Below, in pieces: positions 33,572 through 43,137 of a DNA stretch of 64,000 nt. The notes beneath the pieces were generated by a model, which was not told the origin of the DNA, did no database searches, and was given only the letters and a program-made list of their open reading frames with translations. The position numbers were made by a program, and so were the translations under genes. The stretch comes from Chlorobium sp. (GTDB taxonomy: Bacteria > Bacteroidota > Chlorobiia > Chlorobiales > Chlorobiaceae), in assembly GCA_005843825.1 (NCBI GenBank), contig SZXX01000025.1, forward strand, positions 1 through 64,000. The letters run 5' to 3'. Position 1 is the stretch's first letter. Every line of letters begins with the position of its first letter.

Positions 33572-34153
33572 TCATTGACATTGCTCCATCGGTTTTGAAG
33601 TCTCAACTGGTTTTGATGAGCTCACTTTTGAAACCTCTATAGCGTTAACCCATTTGACATGACGGGGGCCGGTAACCTTGTCTTTTGCACTGAAAACAAC
33701 AAACCTGCCATCTTTATCAATTGATTTTCCGTTCTCTTCAAAAATAAGCCAGGTGCTGTCTCCTGCTGTCCCGGAATAAATTTCGTTATAAGAAAACAGA
33801 ACATTGTAATTGTCTGTCGAGCGTACAAGAACAAAGTATTCACCACGCTGATGAGGATCAGCTATCACAACTTTAGCTGAATCAAGAATATCACGCAGGA
33901 GGACGCCTTTGTATGTTTTCAAGGTTTTGCGAGTTTCACCGGTACCGCAGACTATCGCAGCATTTTCCCCTTCAGCAATCTTCAACTGTTTTACTGAAGA
34001 TGTTGTGATAGTAAAAGGGTTTTCAACCAGTCCGGAAACCTTTACTGTTGCAGATCCCTGACTGTCAGGCTTAGCCTCGGCAGCGAACGGAAAAGCCGTT
34101 ATGGTTGCGGCAATCAATAGCCTCATATAGCCTGATAATCTCTTATTTCTCAT
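33572..34153 (-). CDS. Secreted oxidoreductase-molybdopterin-domain-like protein
   Basis: This 193-aa protein with signal peptide (MRNKRLSGYMRLLIAATITAF...) resembles the sulfite-oxidase molybdopterin domain (PF00174): ENPFTITTSSVKQL, AAIVCGTGETRKTLKTYKGVLLRDIL with the Cys that ligates Mo in true enzymes, and GPRHVKWVNAIEV. It is short for a complete enzyme. Its place beside a ModE-like-box TonB receptor and ModA suggests a molybdenum role. Confidence 0.72.
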   Translation of the reverse strand: MRNKRLSGYMRLLIAATITAFPFAAEAKPDSQGSATVKVSGLVENPFTITTSSVKQLKIAEGENAAIVCGTGETRKTLKTYKGVLLRDILDSAKVVIADPHQRGEYFVLVRSTDNYNVLFSYNEIYSGTAGDSTWLIFEENGKSIDKDGRFVVFSAKDKVTGPRHVKWVNAIEVSKVSSSKPVETSKPMEQCQ

Positions 34154-34254
34154 GGTAAGTTTATTAAAGTGTTAACAAAGAAAAGGAATGACAGTATTCA
34201 CCGGAAGAAATCCTGTGGTTCAGGAATGCTTCCGGTATACTTCTCGAATTTTGA

Positions 34255-36255
34255 TTAAAGCGAGTATGCAATTGACAGCACATATTGACGGCCAGGTTCA
34301 GGATATCCTTCCAGCACCGCATAGTTCCGGTCAAAGATATTTTCAACTGAGGCCTGAAGCGACAAAGAACTGATCAGGGTGGTACTTGCCCTCAAATTGA
34401 GCAGACCATAACCTCCTGCGGTATACTTCCCGTCGCTTGTGCTGTAGCGCTTGGAATTGTATTCAGTTTCAAGCATTGCCCATGTACTTTTATTCAGGAC
34501 AAACTGGAGATATCCTGAAATTTTGTTTTTCGGTACATCGGTGAAATAAAGCGTTGGATCACTATCGTTTTTCCGGTCGATATAGCTGTACCCGGCAAAA
34601 GCTTTAAGCCATGAAGCAGGCTTCCAGTCTGCAGAACATTCAAAACCGGTGAATGTTGCCTTGCCGGTATTCTGCTCCTGATAAACCAAGATGTTGTTGA
34701 CATAGGCAATGTTATTGACCTGCTGGATAACATCAACAAGCTTGCTCTGGTAAACTGATGCCTGAATTTTCAGTTGCTCATAGGGTTTTATGGAATAGTC
34801 TAATCCATAATTGCAGCTATGTTCAGGTTTCAATTCCGGATTTGGAAGAGCATTGCCAAGCTTATAGGAGTAGCGGTCTTTCAGGGTTGGAAACCTTGTC
34901 GTTTTGGCTATATATGCCGTCACCTCCTGATACTTGTCCAGATGATCGACTACAGCGAGCTGGTAGTTTGTTGCGGAATTATCATCAAGTGGAAATGAAG
35001 AGATCTTGTTGTTCTGCAGATCCTCAGCTTTTATGGTATTGCGGAAATCCTGCCGTACACCTGCAATCACATTGATATTATCCGCCGCTGCCCAGGTATT
35101 CTCTGCAGCAAAAGAAAGGGTGTTGTCTTCAAACTCCTTTGGTGTCTGGCCGACATTGAATTCCCTGTGCATATCGTGCTTGTCATGAATGGCAAGTTTC
35201 AGGGTATTGTGTTTTATCAGCTCTGTACCGTATTCAACCGATCCGCCAAACGTCTTGTCATTGTAGACACTGGTAAACGCCTTTTTGGAGGTTTGTGTTG
35301 TATAGGTGGCGTTATCATAACTGTCGATAACATTGAAGTAGTTATCATAATAGGCCTTGGTTTTAAGATAACTGGTGCTGCTGAGTGCTTCCTTGCCGAT
35401 AAAGTAAAGGCTTGATTTATCCCAGTCGGTATATTTCCAGTATCTGACAGCACTTGTTGGATTCGATCCTGCATAAACCGGAACTCCTTTGTTGGAATGC
35501 TGGCCGATGGCTGTAATGGAGTATTCGTCAGTGCTGTTCGGTGTATACCCGATTTTAACTGATCCCTTTAAATCTTTGGCGGCTGAATTATCCCGTTCAA
35601 CCCCATTTTCATTCGAATTTGGCACATATGAACCTGACAGCGGCCAGAATTTGCTGTCGAGAAGGGAAAGAGCGCTCTCGACATACCATGTACCCTGGTT
35701 GGAGCCAAGATTCAGTGAGGATAATTTTGAGGCAATCTGGCCATTACCCAACGTAATTCCCTCCTTCAAGGTCCCCTCGAATGTACCTTCCGGTTTGCGG
35801 CTCACCATATTTATAGCTCCGCCCAATGTATTCGGTCCAAACAACACGGAGGAATACCCTTTTGAAACCATGATTTCCGACAGATCAAATGTTGTAAACC
35901 TGTTAGGATCGATATAACCGTCGTAGGGGACATAGAGTGGTATGCCATCCACATAGAGAGGAACCTGGCGCATGTCAAATCCCCTGACATAGATCATACC
36001 CTCATTCCTTGCACCGGCATTACCCAGATTGACACCAGGAAGGACATTAACCGCCTGGGCAATATTTTTCTTGTCAAGTTTCTCCATATCGTCGGCAGAA
36101 ACAGTATTCTTTGCACTGTCTTTTTCTCCGGTTACAGTTATCTCTCCCGCTGTAAACACTTTTTTTCCAATGGGTGGGGAATCTAATGGAACATCAGCAC
36201 CAAACGCTGTTTCAGACATGGCAAGCAAAAAAGCAAGAAGAACTACTTTTTTCAT
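34255..36255 (-). CDS. TonB-dependent outer-membrane receptor
   Basis: This 666-aa receptor has signal peptide MKKVVLLAFLLAMSETAFGA, a plug domain (about 50-160: IAQAVNVLPGVNLGNAGARN, YVRGFDMRQVPLYVDGIP, GPNTLGGAINMVSRKPEG) and a beta-barrel ending in SIAYSL. It imports a large or scarce ligand using TonB energy. ModE-like boxes 18 and 130 bp upstream and neighbouring ModA suggest that the ligand is a molybdate or tungstate species rather than iron. Confidence 0.85.
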   Translation of the reverse strand: MKKVVLLAFLLAMSETAFGADVPLDSPPIGKKVFTAGEITVTGEKDSAKNTVSADDMEKLDKKNIAQAVNVLPGVNLGNAGARNEGMIYVRGFDMRQVPLYVDGIPLYVPYDGYIDPNRFTTFDLSEIMVSKGYSSVLFGPNTLGGAINMVSRKPEGTFEGTLKEGITLGNGQIASKLSSLNLGSNQGTWYVESALSLLDSKFWPLSGSYVPNSNENGVERDNSAAKDLKGSVKIGYTPNSTDEYSITAIGQHSNKGVPVYAGSNPTSAVRYWKYTDWDKSSLYFIGKEALSSTSYLKTKAYYDNYFNVIDSYDNATYTTQTSKKAFTSVYNDKTFGGSVEYGTELIKHNTLKLAIHDKHDMHREFNVGQTPKEFEDNTLSFAAENTWAAADNINVIAGVRQDFRNTIKAEDLQNNKISSFPLDDNSATNYQLAVVDHLDKYQEVTAYIAKTTRFPTLKDRYSYKLGNALPNPELKPEHSCNYGLDYSIKPYEQLKIQASVYQSKLVDVIQQVNNIAYVNNILVYQEQNTGKATFTGFECSADWKPASWLKAFAGYSYIDRKNDSDPTLYFTDVPKNKISGYLQFVLNKSTWAMLETEYNSKRYSTSDGKYTAGGYGLLNLRASTTLISSLSLQASVENIFDRNYAVLEGYPEPGRQYVLSIAYSL

Positions 36256-36272
36256 AAGGATTTCAAAGGTTT

Positions 36273-36296
36273 CGTTATATTAATTTAGATATAACG
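36273..36296. promoter_or_regulatory. ModE-like operator 1
   Basis: CGTTATAT-N8-ATATAACG is a perfect inverted repeat matching the known ModE pattern (CGNTATATA-N6/7-TATATAACG). It lies just before the TonB receptor start. ModE-molybdate would repress here. Confidence 0.65.
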
Positions 36297-36384
36297 ATGG
36301 TTAAAAAAATTACAGTTCAGAACATTCCGAGAGAAACATTCAAGAAGAATTTTTATCAGATCGTAATGCTCTTCGCGTAAAGGT

Positions 36385-36408
36385 CGTTATATACTAAATA
36401 GCATAGCG
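36385..36408. promoter_or_regulatory. ModE-like operator 2
   Basis: CGTTATATA-N8-CATAGCG is a second, less perfect copy, 112 bp from the first. It may serve the receptor, the divergent modA, or both. Between 36409 and 36895 I see no gene; the stretch is AT-rich. Confidence 0.5.
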
Positions 36409-36895
36409 ATCGAGAAAAAAAAGCGCATATAATGCAACTGCAAGATACCAAAAAAAATGTAACAACAATGGAAAACATTTTTTTATACGAAAAAATTAAT
36501 AGATATGGTCTTTTTATGGTTAATATTTTATGTTAATAGTAAATAAATCCTTATTTAATAAGGCAAAGCTCTTTTGTTTCAGGGTATAGCCTGACCCTTA
36601 CATCGGGAGTGGAGGAAAGGCTGCCTGGTAACGATTAAAATACAAAGAGTTATGGGATTTATAGAGGAAGGGATTGGCGGGATAAGTTGAGAAAAGAGAT
36701 CCCTAACTGCGTGTCGGGATGACGGAGGGTGGGTTGTGAGAATGCAAGTGGCTTAGTCGTTGCCTTGTTCATTATTCTTAAAAAAATGTCTTGGTTTTTT
36801 CTATCGATATGTATTTTATTACATAACGAATCCGGAATAAAATCAAAAAACGCTTTTGCTAATACATAGCAAAGCAATACAACACAATAACAACC

Positions 36896-37657
36896 ATGCA
36901 CACAACAATGACTCAAGCAATGAAGAAGATCACCGCGTTATGTTTCGCTTTCCTTTTGATGGCCACGACCGCTATGGCCAGCGAGCTGAACCTTTCAGTG
37001 GCTGCAAGCCTTAAAGAAGTTATCAATGAGCTGACTGCGAGCTATACGGCAAAGCATCCTGGTACAGTTTTTCTGAAAAACTTTGGCCCTTCTGGTACAC
37101 TTGCCGGTCAGATTGAAAATGGTGGCCCCGCCGACCTGATTATTTCAGCTAACACTGAATGGGTGGATTATCTGAACAACAAAAAACTCGTCGATGCGTC
37201 AAGCATAAAGACCTTTACCTACAACTCGCTTGTTTTTGCAGGTACTACAACTAAAAAAGTAACCTCGATTAAGGAGCTCACAAAACTGGATAAGATTGCC
37301 ATCGGAAGCCCGAAAAGCGTTCCTGCAGGAGAATATGCAATGGCAGCAATGACAAAATCGGGTGTCGCGTCTCAGCTTACAAGCAAGCTTGTCATGGCAA
37401 AAGATGTCCGTGAGTGCCTTATGTATGCTGAACTGGGTGAAGTTGATGGTGCGTTTGTCTACAAAACCGATGCGATGCAGGCTCAAAAATCAAAGTTGCT
37501 CTTTACGGTACCTCAGGAACTCTACCCAAGAGTGGTTTACCCTATGGCTATCACCATCAAAGGAACAAAGAGCGATGAGGTAAAAGCTTTCCATGTGTTC
37601 CTGCAGTCCGATGAGGCGAAATCAGTTCTCACCAAATTCGGGTTTGCTCTCAAGTAG
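36896..37657 (+). CDS. modA: ModA, molybdate-binding periplasmic protein
   Basis: This protein of about 253 aa has signal peptide MKKITALCFAFLLMATTAMA; an in-frame ATG at 36920 starts exactly there. The ModA pattern is clear: LNLSVAASLKEVINEL, FGPSGTLAGQIENGGPADLIISAN, and AIGSPKSVPAGEYAMAAM. It binds molybdate or tungstate. modB and modC are not next to it, so it must use permease and ATPase genes elsewhere. Molybdenum would serve nitrogenase or Mo-enzymes. Confidence 0.88.
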   Translation: MHTTMTQAMKKITALCFAFLLMATTAMASELNLSVAASLKEVINELTASYTAKHPGTVFLKNFGPSGTLAGQIENGGPADLIISANTEWVDYLNNKKLVDASSIKTFTYNSLVFAGTTTKKVTSIKELTKLDKIAIGSPKSVPAGEYAMAAMTKSGVASQLTSKLVMAKDVRECLMYAELGEVDGAFVYKTDAMQAQKSKLLFTVPQELYPRVVYPMAITIKGTKSDEVKAFHVFLQSDEAKSVLTKFGFALK

Positions 37658-38025
37658 GCTGGCTTATAGAAGAACAACATCCCCCTGAAAACATCTATCC
37701 ACTCTGGCTGTCGTTGAAAGTTCAGCTTTCTCCGGCAGCCCTTGGCTGGATGATCTGCAAATCAATTTTTTCATTCCACATTTCATCTTTGCCTTTGCTG
37801 CATAAAATCATTCCCATATACCATATTTATGGTATTTCTGATCGATTGGTTTGGAGATGTGGCTTGTATAAGGTTTTATTAAAAAACATGAATCTTTCCG
37901 TTTTCTTGCTGTCATCGGGGAAAAGAGAGAAGAGATGTGGGTGAGTGGTTTTGTAGCATCCTGCTGGCAGTCTCATCGTTATTGAACATTCATTATTTTT
38001 GAAAAACATTTGAATACCTGAAAGC
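37658..38025. other. Leader region of the sulfite reductase operon
   Basis: This holds the operator at 37818, then a possible 16-aa ORF (37935-37985, MWVSGFVASCWQSHRY) with a purine-rich upstream. Bases 37934-37949 are identical to part of tRNA-Cys at 20684-20699. No intrinsic terminator was seen. Confidence 0.5.
37818..37835. promoter_or_regulatory. Sulfur-regulon operator copy 4
   Basis: ATACCATATTTATGGTAT is a perfect 18-bp inverted repeat, the best core match to the 49870 copy. It lacks the third half-site. It lies 190 bp before the sulfite reductase gene and probably controls the whole 38026-44410 assimilation operon. Confidence 0.75.
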
Positions 38026-38904
38026 ATGGCTGAACATGAGCTTGATTTGGCAGCATTGAGCAGAGTAGGAATGATGCGCCAGAAGCAGCCTGGCTATTAC
38101 GTTATGCGTCTTAAGGCTGTTGCAGGCGACCTGAAAGCATCGGAGCTTGCATGCATAGCATCAGTTGCCGAAAAATATGGAAGGGGGTTTGTTCATCTTT
38201 CTACCCGCCAGGGGGTTGAAATCCATTACGTTCATAGTGATAATCTTGAAAAAGCACGGCTTGAGCTTCAAGAGGCGGGGATTGAGATGGGAGCCTGCGG
38301 TCCTCGCGTTCGGGTGATTGTTGCCTGTCCGGGAGATGACTCCTGTCGCTGGGGAAATATTGATACAAAGAAGATTGCAAGGGAACTTGATTCCCTGTAT
38401 TTCAAGCAGGAGACTCCATCTAAATTTAAATTTGCAGTCACAGGCTGCTCGAATAACTGCACCAAGGCAAACGAAAACGATATCGGCGTCAGGGGCGCCA
38501 TAGAGCCGCTATGGGTTCAAGATGTGTGTACCGATTGCGGGTTGTGTATTCCGCTCTGTCCGGTCAATGCAATTGAGCGTAAGGAAAATGACGAGGGATA
38601 CAGTTATACCACCGATCAGGAAAAATGCATCAACTGCAGCATCTGTACCTCTCTATGCACAACCAACGCATGGGTAGCCGGCAGGAAAGGATTTACTCTC
38701 TATATCGGTGGCACCATGGGCAGAATACCTCGCTTTGCCTCTGTGCTGAAAAAAATAGTAGAAACTGAAGATGAATTGTATCAGCTGATCGACAAGGCAG
38801 TGACTTTCTATAAAGAGAATGGACGGAAAAAAGAGCGATTCGGGCACATGATCGACCGGATCGGGCTTGAAAACGTTAAGGAGGCTCTTCTTGGCAAACC
38901 ATGA
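38026..38904 (+). CDS. Siroheme sulfite reductase with ferredoxin domain (AsrC-like)
   Basis: This 292-aa protein has an N-terminal ferredoxin-like half (FVHLSTRQGVEIHYV), siroheme-[4Fe-4S] ligands CPGDDSC (about 103-109) and GCSNNC (about 140-145), then an inserted 2[4Fe-4S] ferredoxin (CTDCGLCIPLCP, CINCSICTSLC). Single-subunit size and these extra clusters resemble AsrC or small Dsr-like reductases. It probably reduces sulfite to sulfide as the last step of sulfate assimilation, fed by the downstream APS reductase. It overlaps the TusA-like gene by 14 bp. Confidence 0.82.
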   Translation: MAEHELDLAALSRVGMMRQKQPGYYVMRLKAVAGDLKASELACIASVAEKYGRGFVHLSTRQGVEIHYVHSDNLEKARLELQEAGIEMGACGPRVRVIVACPGDDSCRWGNIDTKKIARELDSLYFKQETPSKFKFAVTGCSNNCTKANENDIGVRGAIEPLWVQDVCTDCGLCIPLCPVNAIERKENDEGYSYTTDQEKCINCSICTSLCTTNAWVAGRKGFTLYIGGTMGRIPRFASVLKKIVETEDELYQLIDKAVTFYKENGRKKERFGHMIDRIGLENVKEALLGKP

Positions 38905-39127
38905 CATTGCTTATACCCTTGATGTTCAGGGGATTTCATGTCCGGCAAATGCTGTCCGCGTCAAGGCTGCAGTTGGAGAGTTGAAAGATGGTGAACTGCT
39001 TGAAGTGCTTGTTGATGAAGGAGAGGCTGTTCTCCGTGTAGCAAGGACCCTTAAGGATTCCGGATATAGAATCGTAAAGGTTGAGCCTCGAGAGCAAGGA
39101 TTGAGCGTCATTGTCAGTAAAAAATAA
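38891..39127 (+). CDS. TusA-family sulfur carrier
   Basis: This protein of about 78 aa starts at TTG 38891. AAGGAGG lies 6 bp upstream, inside the previous gene, and fixes the start; the earlier ATG at 38867 has none. The motif GISCPANAVRVK carries the persulfide Cys. TusA-like proteins shuttle sulfane sulfur, so it may take the sulfide product or deliver sulfur to cysteine or Fe-S pathways. Translationally coupled to the sulfite reductase. Confidence 0.82.
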   Translation: MANHDIAYTLDVQGISCPANAVRVKAAVGELKDGELLEVLVDEGEAVLRVARTLKDSGYRIVKVEPREQGLSVIVSKK

Positions 39128-39175
39128 TGCCATAGATAACGGGAACAGGTTTACCAATAAAGAATTAGAAATAGT

Positions 39176-39889
39176 ATGAGCAGGGAAACGGTTGAAAACC
39201 TGAGTTTGGAACTCTCCGGTAAAACCCCGGAAGAGATCATTCGCCGGGCGGTTGAGTTTTTTGGAGCATCATCCACTGCACTTGCTTCCAGTTTTGGCGC
39301 CGAAGATCAGGTCATTACAGATATCCTGCACCACGAAAAGCTCCAGGTGCCTGTTTTTACGCTCGATACAGGACGATTGCCCCAGGAAACCTATGATGTT
39401 CTGGATGCAACGAGAAAGCGTTACGGCTTGCAGATCGAGGTGCTTTTTCCTGAAACCTCTGCGGTTGAGGCAATGGTGACCAGCCATGGGGCAAACCTGT
39501 TTTACGAAAGTGTTGAACTTCGCAAGGAGTGCTGCCGCATTCGAAAGGTGCAGCCGCTTACCAATAAACTTTCAACATTGAAAGCCTGGATATGTGGACT
39601 TCGCCGCGAGCAGTCTGTCACCAGAACTGCAGTTGCACCCGTTGAGTGGGATGCGGCGTTCGGGCTCTACAAAATTAACCCTTTGGCAGAAGTCTCTGAA
39701 GCCTGGGTGTGGGACTATATCAAAACCAAGTCAGTTCCGTATAATGCACTCCATGACAGCGGTTATCCAAGCATAGGTTGTGCACCTTGCTCCAGGGCCG
39801 TCAAACCGGGAGAGGATATCCGGGCAGGACGCTGGTGGTGGGAAATTGCCGAACATCGCGAGTGCGGCCTGCACCGTGAACATAAGTAA
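39176..39889 (+). CDS. cysH: CysH, adenylylsulfate (APS) reductase
   Basis: This 237-aa reductase has a PP-loop-like ALASSFGAEDQV (about 36-47), FTLDTGRLPQETY, RKECCRIRKV and GCAPCSR, the CC...CxxC pattern that binds [4Fe-4S] in APS reductases, and catalytic ECGLH near the C-terminus. It reduces APS to sulfite using thioredoxin. Presence of the cluster motif means APS, not PAPS, is the likely substrate, so no APS kinase is needed. Confidence 0.92.
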   Translation: MSRETVENLSLELSGKTPEEIIRRAVEFFGASSTALASSFGAEDQVITDILHHEKLQVPVFTLDTGRLPQETYDVLDATRKRYGLQIEVLFPETSAVEAMVTSHGANLFYESVELRKECCRIRKVQPLTNKLSTLKAWICGLRREQSVTRTAVAPVEWDAAFGLYKINPLAEVSEAWVWDYIKTKSVPYNALHDSGYPSIGCAPCSRAVKPGEDIRAGRWWWEIAEHRECGLHREHK

Positions 39890-39904
39890 CCTTATTTAGA
39901 AAGA

Positions 39905-40783
39905 ATGGATCATCTCGACAAACTCGAAGCCCAAAGCGTCTATATCCTCAGGGAAGCCTATCGCGAATTTAAAAGCCTTTGCATGCTCTGGTCCATCGGC
40001 AAAGACAGCACCGTCATGCTCTGGCTCGCCCGTAAAGCCTTTTTCGGACATGTCCCTATCCCGCTTGTGCACATCGATACGCACTACAAGATCCCGGAAA
40101 TGATTACGTATCGCGACCGCATTGCGCTTGAGTGGAACCTGAACATGATTTATGGTGAAAACCGCGAAGCGCTTGAGAGCAAGCTCACATTTCCTGACGG
40201 AAATACCGATCGCATTACCTGCTGCAAATATTTGAAAAGCGAGGCGCTGAAACACACTCTTTCAGGCGAGTGGCCCAGGTATCGCATGGACCACGAGCTT
40301 AAGCGATATGTGCCCGATGAGGGGAAAGAGCCCTATACCGGCGTTATAGTAGGCGTCAGGGCAGACGAGGAAGGTAGCCGCTCAAAGGAGAGGTATTTTT
40401 CCCCCCGTGACAAGGATAACGTCTGGGATGTCGGCGACCAGCCCCCCGAGTTCTGGAACCAGTTCAAGACCGATTTTGCTCCGGGAACCCATGTACGCAT
40501 TCACCCTCTGCTCGACTGGACAGAGCTGAACATCTGGGAGTATATCGAGAGAGAAAAGATCCCTGTGGTGTCGCTCTATTTTAATCAGGGCAAAGGTACA
40601 CGGTACCGATCACTCGGCTGTTATCCATGCACCAATCCTGTTGATTCGGCGTCGCAAACCGTCCCTGAGATCATCGACGAACTAAAAAGCGGCAGGCTTT
40701 CCAATATCGCCGAGCGCTCCGGACGTGCCCAGGACAGTGAAGATGGTGGTCTTGAAACCCTGCGTCGCGACGGCTATATGTAA
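39905..40783 (+). CDS. cysD: CysD, sulfate adenylyltransferase subunit 2
   Basis: This 292-aa subunit has the PP-loop [18 protein letters not shown] (about 31-48), [12 protein letters not shown] and [12 protein letters not shown]. With CysN it makes APS from sulfate and ATP. It starts 15 bp after cysH. Confidence 0.94.
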   Translation: MDHLDKLEAQSVYILREAYREFKSLCMLWSIGKDSTVMLWLARKAFFGHVPIPLVHIDTHYKIPEMITYRDRIALEWNLNMIYGENREALESKLTFPDGNTDRITCCKYLKSEALKHTLSGEWPRYRMDHELKRYVPDEGKEPYTGVIVGVRADEEGSRSKERYFSPRDKDNVWDVGDQPPEFWNQFKTDFAPGTHVRIHPLLDWTELNIWEYIEREKIPVVSLYFNQGKGTRYRSLGCYPCTNPVDSASQTVPEIIDELKSGRLSNIAERSGRAQDSEDGGLETLRRDGYM

Positions 40784-40861
40784 CATGGACATGTAGGTTG
40801 GGGTGATTCCTGAACCCCAACAAAACACTGCAGAATCAGTAAATTATTATTTCCCATTGGT

Positions 40862-42664
40862 ATGATGAATGGACGAGCGCAAATGAATATAGTTATTGTC
40901 GGTCACGTTGATCACGGTAAAAGCACCGTGATCGGCCGGCTTCTGGCAGATACAGGAACACTGCCGAAGGGCAAGCTTGAATCAGTAAAAGAGAACTGTC
41001 GGAAGAACTCAAAGCCATTCGAGTATGCCTTTCTCCTCGATGCGCTCAAGGATGAGCAGTCACAGGGCATCACCATTGATATGGCAAGGTGTTTCTTTAA
41101 AACCGCCGCACGCGACTACATCATTATCGATGCTCCCGGTCACATTGAGTTTCTGAAAAATATGATCACCGGCGCATCCAGGGCAGAATCGGCCCTGCTT
41201 GTTATTGACGTGGATGAAGGCATCAAGGAAAACTCAAAGCGTCATGGTCAGATGGTCTCCATGCTCGGAGTGAAACAGGTTACCGTGCTGGTGAACAAAA
41301 TGGACCTTGTCGATTTCAGCGAAGAGGTGTTTGAAAAGCTCAAAGCCGACTATTCAGAGTTTCTTGCCCAGATCAAGGTGAAGCCTGTCAGCTTTATTCC
41401 CGTCAGTGCCCGTGAAGGCGACAATATCGCAACTCTTTCTGAACGCATGCCCTGGTACAGGGGTGCGACTGTTCTTCAGCAGCTCGATGGCTTCACAAGC
41501 GATAAGCAGCTCCAGGACAAGCCGTTCCGTTTCCCTGTGCAGGATATCTACAAGTTTACCCGCCAGAATGATGACCGTCGAATTGTAGCAGGCACTGTTG
41601 CCGCCGGTTCGGTGAGTGTTGGAGACGAGGTGCTTTTTCTGCCCTCAGGCAAGCAGTCCGCTATAAAGACAGTTGAATCGTTCAATACCACTCCGAAACA
41701 AAGTGCCTTAACAGGAGATGCTCTGGGGTTTACCCTCACCACCCAGATCTATATACGTCCCGGTGAACTCATGGTCAAACCCTCTGAACCATTGCCCGAA
41801 GTCGGCACTCGTTTCAGGGTGAATATATTCTGGGTAGGCAGAGCGCCTATGATCATGCAGAAGGAGTACAAGCTTAAAATTGGATCAGCACGCGCATCAG
41901 TCAAACTCGCTGAAATCTGCAATACGCTCGATGCATCAGATCTTAGCTACAGCAAAAACAAGCATCAGCTCGACTGCCGCGATGTAGGAGAGTGCATTCT
42001 CGAAACCTCCCGTCCTATTGCCTTCGATCCTGCAGCTGCAAGTGAGGCTACCGGACGGTTTGTTATCGTCGATAATTATGAAATTGCCGGAGGCGGTATA
42101 GTTATCGAAAACCTTTCCGCGGATGAAACCCTGCTTCAGCGCCATATTCGTGAGCGCGAAAACAACTGGGAAAAAGGACTCATCAAAGCTGAAGAGAGGG
42201 AACATGCCAACCATCATCGAGCCAAATTCATTGTCTTTACCGGAGTTCCAGGTACAGGAAAACGCTCTATAGCCAAAGCTCTTGAACAGGGATTGTTCGG
42301 CAACCGGTTGAACGCCTATTACCTTGGTGTTGCCAGTATTGATCGCGGTCTGGATGCTGATTTAGGCTACAATGCCGATAACGCAGGCGAAAGGCTCAGA
42401 AGAATCGGTGAACTGGCCCGTATACTCACTGATGCCGGGCTTATTTTCATCACCACTATTGATGATGCTGACGATTACGATATTGAAACTCTGAAGCAGT
42501 TGAACGAACCCAGTGATATTCTTGTCGTCAATCTTGGTGAAAACGGCTTTTCCCGCTACCATCCGGATCTTCAGATTCCTGCCATAAGCAGTTTGGCTGA
42601 CGCTGTGCAAGCTGTGGTTGAGCTTCTAAAAACAAAGGAAATTATCATCGAGTACCAGATATGA
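40862..42664 (+). CDS. cysN: CysN, sulfate adenylyltransferase GTPase with degenerate APS-kinase-like domain
   Basis: This 600-aa CysN has GTPase motifs [15 protein letters not shown] (13-27), DAPGH, NKMD and three elongation-factor-like domains. The C-terminal about 150 residues resemble APS kinase: P-loop [34 protein letters not shown]. The DGDNVRHG substrate loop of active kinases is replaced by [10 protein letters not shown], so the domain is probably not an active kinase. This fits an APS- rather than PAPS-type CysH. The next gene overlaps by 4 bp. Confidence 0.92.
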   Translation: MMNGRAQMNIVIVGHVDHGKSTVIGRLLADTGTLPKGKLESVKENCRKNSKPFEYAFLLDALKDEQSQGITIDMARCFFKTAARDYIIIDAPGHIEFLKNMITGASRAESALLVIDVDEGIKENSKRHGQMVSMLGVKQVTVLVNKMDLVDFSEEVFEKLKADYSEFLAQIKVKPVSFIPVSAREGDNIATLSERMPWYRGATVLQQLDGFTSDKQLQDKPFRFPVQDIYKFTRQNDDRRIVAGTVAAGSVSVGDEVLFLPSGKQSAIKTVESFNTTPKQSALTGDALGFTLTTQIYIRPGELMVKPSEPLPEVGTRFRVNIFWVGRAPMIMQKEYKLKIGSARASVKLAEICNTLDASDLSYSKNKHQLDCRDVGECILETSRPIAFDPAAASEATGRFVIVDNYEIAGGGIVIENLSADETLLQRHIRERENNWEKGLIKAEEREHANHHRAKFIVFTGVPGTGKRSIAKALEQGLFGNRLNAYYLGVASIDRGLDADLGYNADNAGERLRRIGELARILTDAGLIFITTIDDADDYDIETLKQLNEPSDILVVNLGENGFSRYHPDLQIPAISSLADAVQAVVELLKTKEIIIEYQI

Positions 42665-43137
42665 ACTATCTGCCGGTAAGCCTGAACGTTAACAAGAAGC
42701 ATGTGCTGATTGCCGGTGGCGGAAAAGCTGCCCTTGAAAAGTTGCAGATGCTTCGGAAGTTTAACTGTCAGGTTACTGTTGTCGGTGAAGAGCTATCTTC
42801 TGAGATCCATCTTGAGATAAAAAAAGAGATCACTCAATCTGGCTGTTCTCATCACTTACGGGAGTTTTGTCGGGATGATCTGGAGGGAGTATTTCTTGTC
42901 TATGCCTGCAATAGTGACAGGGAGATCAACCGCTTTATAAAGAGGGAAGCCAATGCCTTGGGTATTCTGGTCAATACGCCGGACGACCCTGAACTCTGTG
43001 ATTTTCTTACCCCGGCTCTTTTCAGTGAAGGCCCGATGATGGTGGCTGTATCGTCCGGCGGAACTGATGTGCGCAAGACCATTCTGTGGCGCAACAGGAT
43101 TAAACAACTCTTCTCTGATAATGGCATCAAACCCTGA
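42661..43137 (+). CDS. Precorrin-2 dehydrogenase / ferrochelatase (CysG N-terminal-like)
   Basis: This 158-aa Met8p/SirC-like protein has [22 protein letters not shown] with a Rossmann NAD site (GGGKAA), [18 protein letters not shown] and [12 protein letters not shown]. It oxidises precorrin-2 and inserts iron to form siroheme for the sulfite reductase at 38026. It overlaps cysN by 4 bp. Confidence 0.88.
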   Translation: MNYLPVSLNVNKKHVLIAGGGKAALEKLQMLRKFNCQVTVVGEELSSEIHLEIKKEITQSGCSHHLREFCRDDLEGVFLVYACNSDREINRFIKREANALGILVNTPDDPELCDFLTPALFSEGPMMVAVSSGGTDVRKTILWRNRIKQLFSDNGIKP

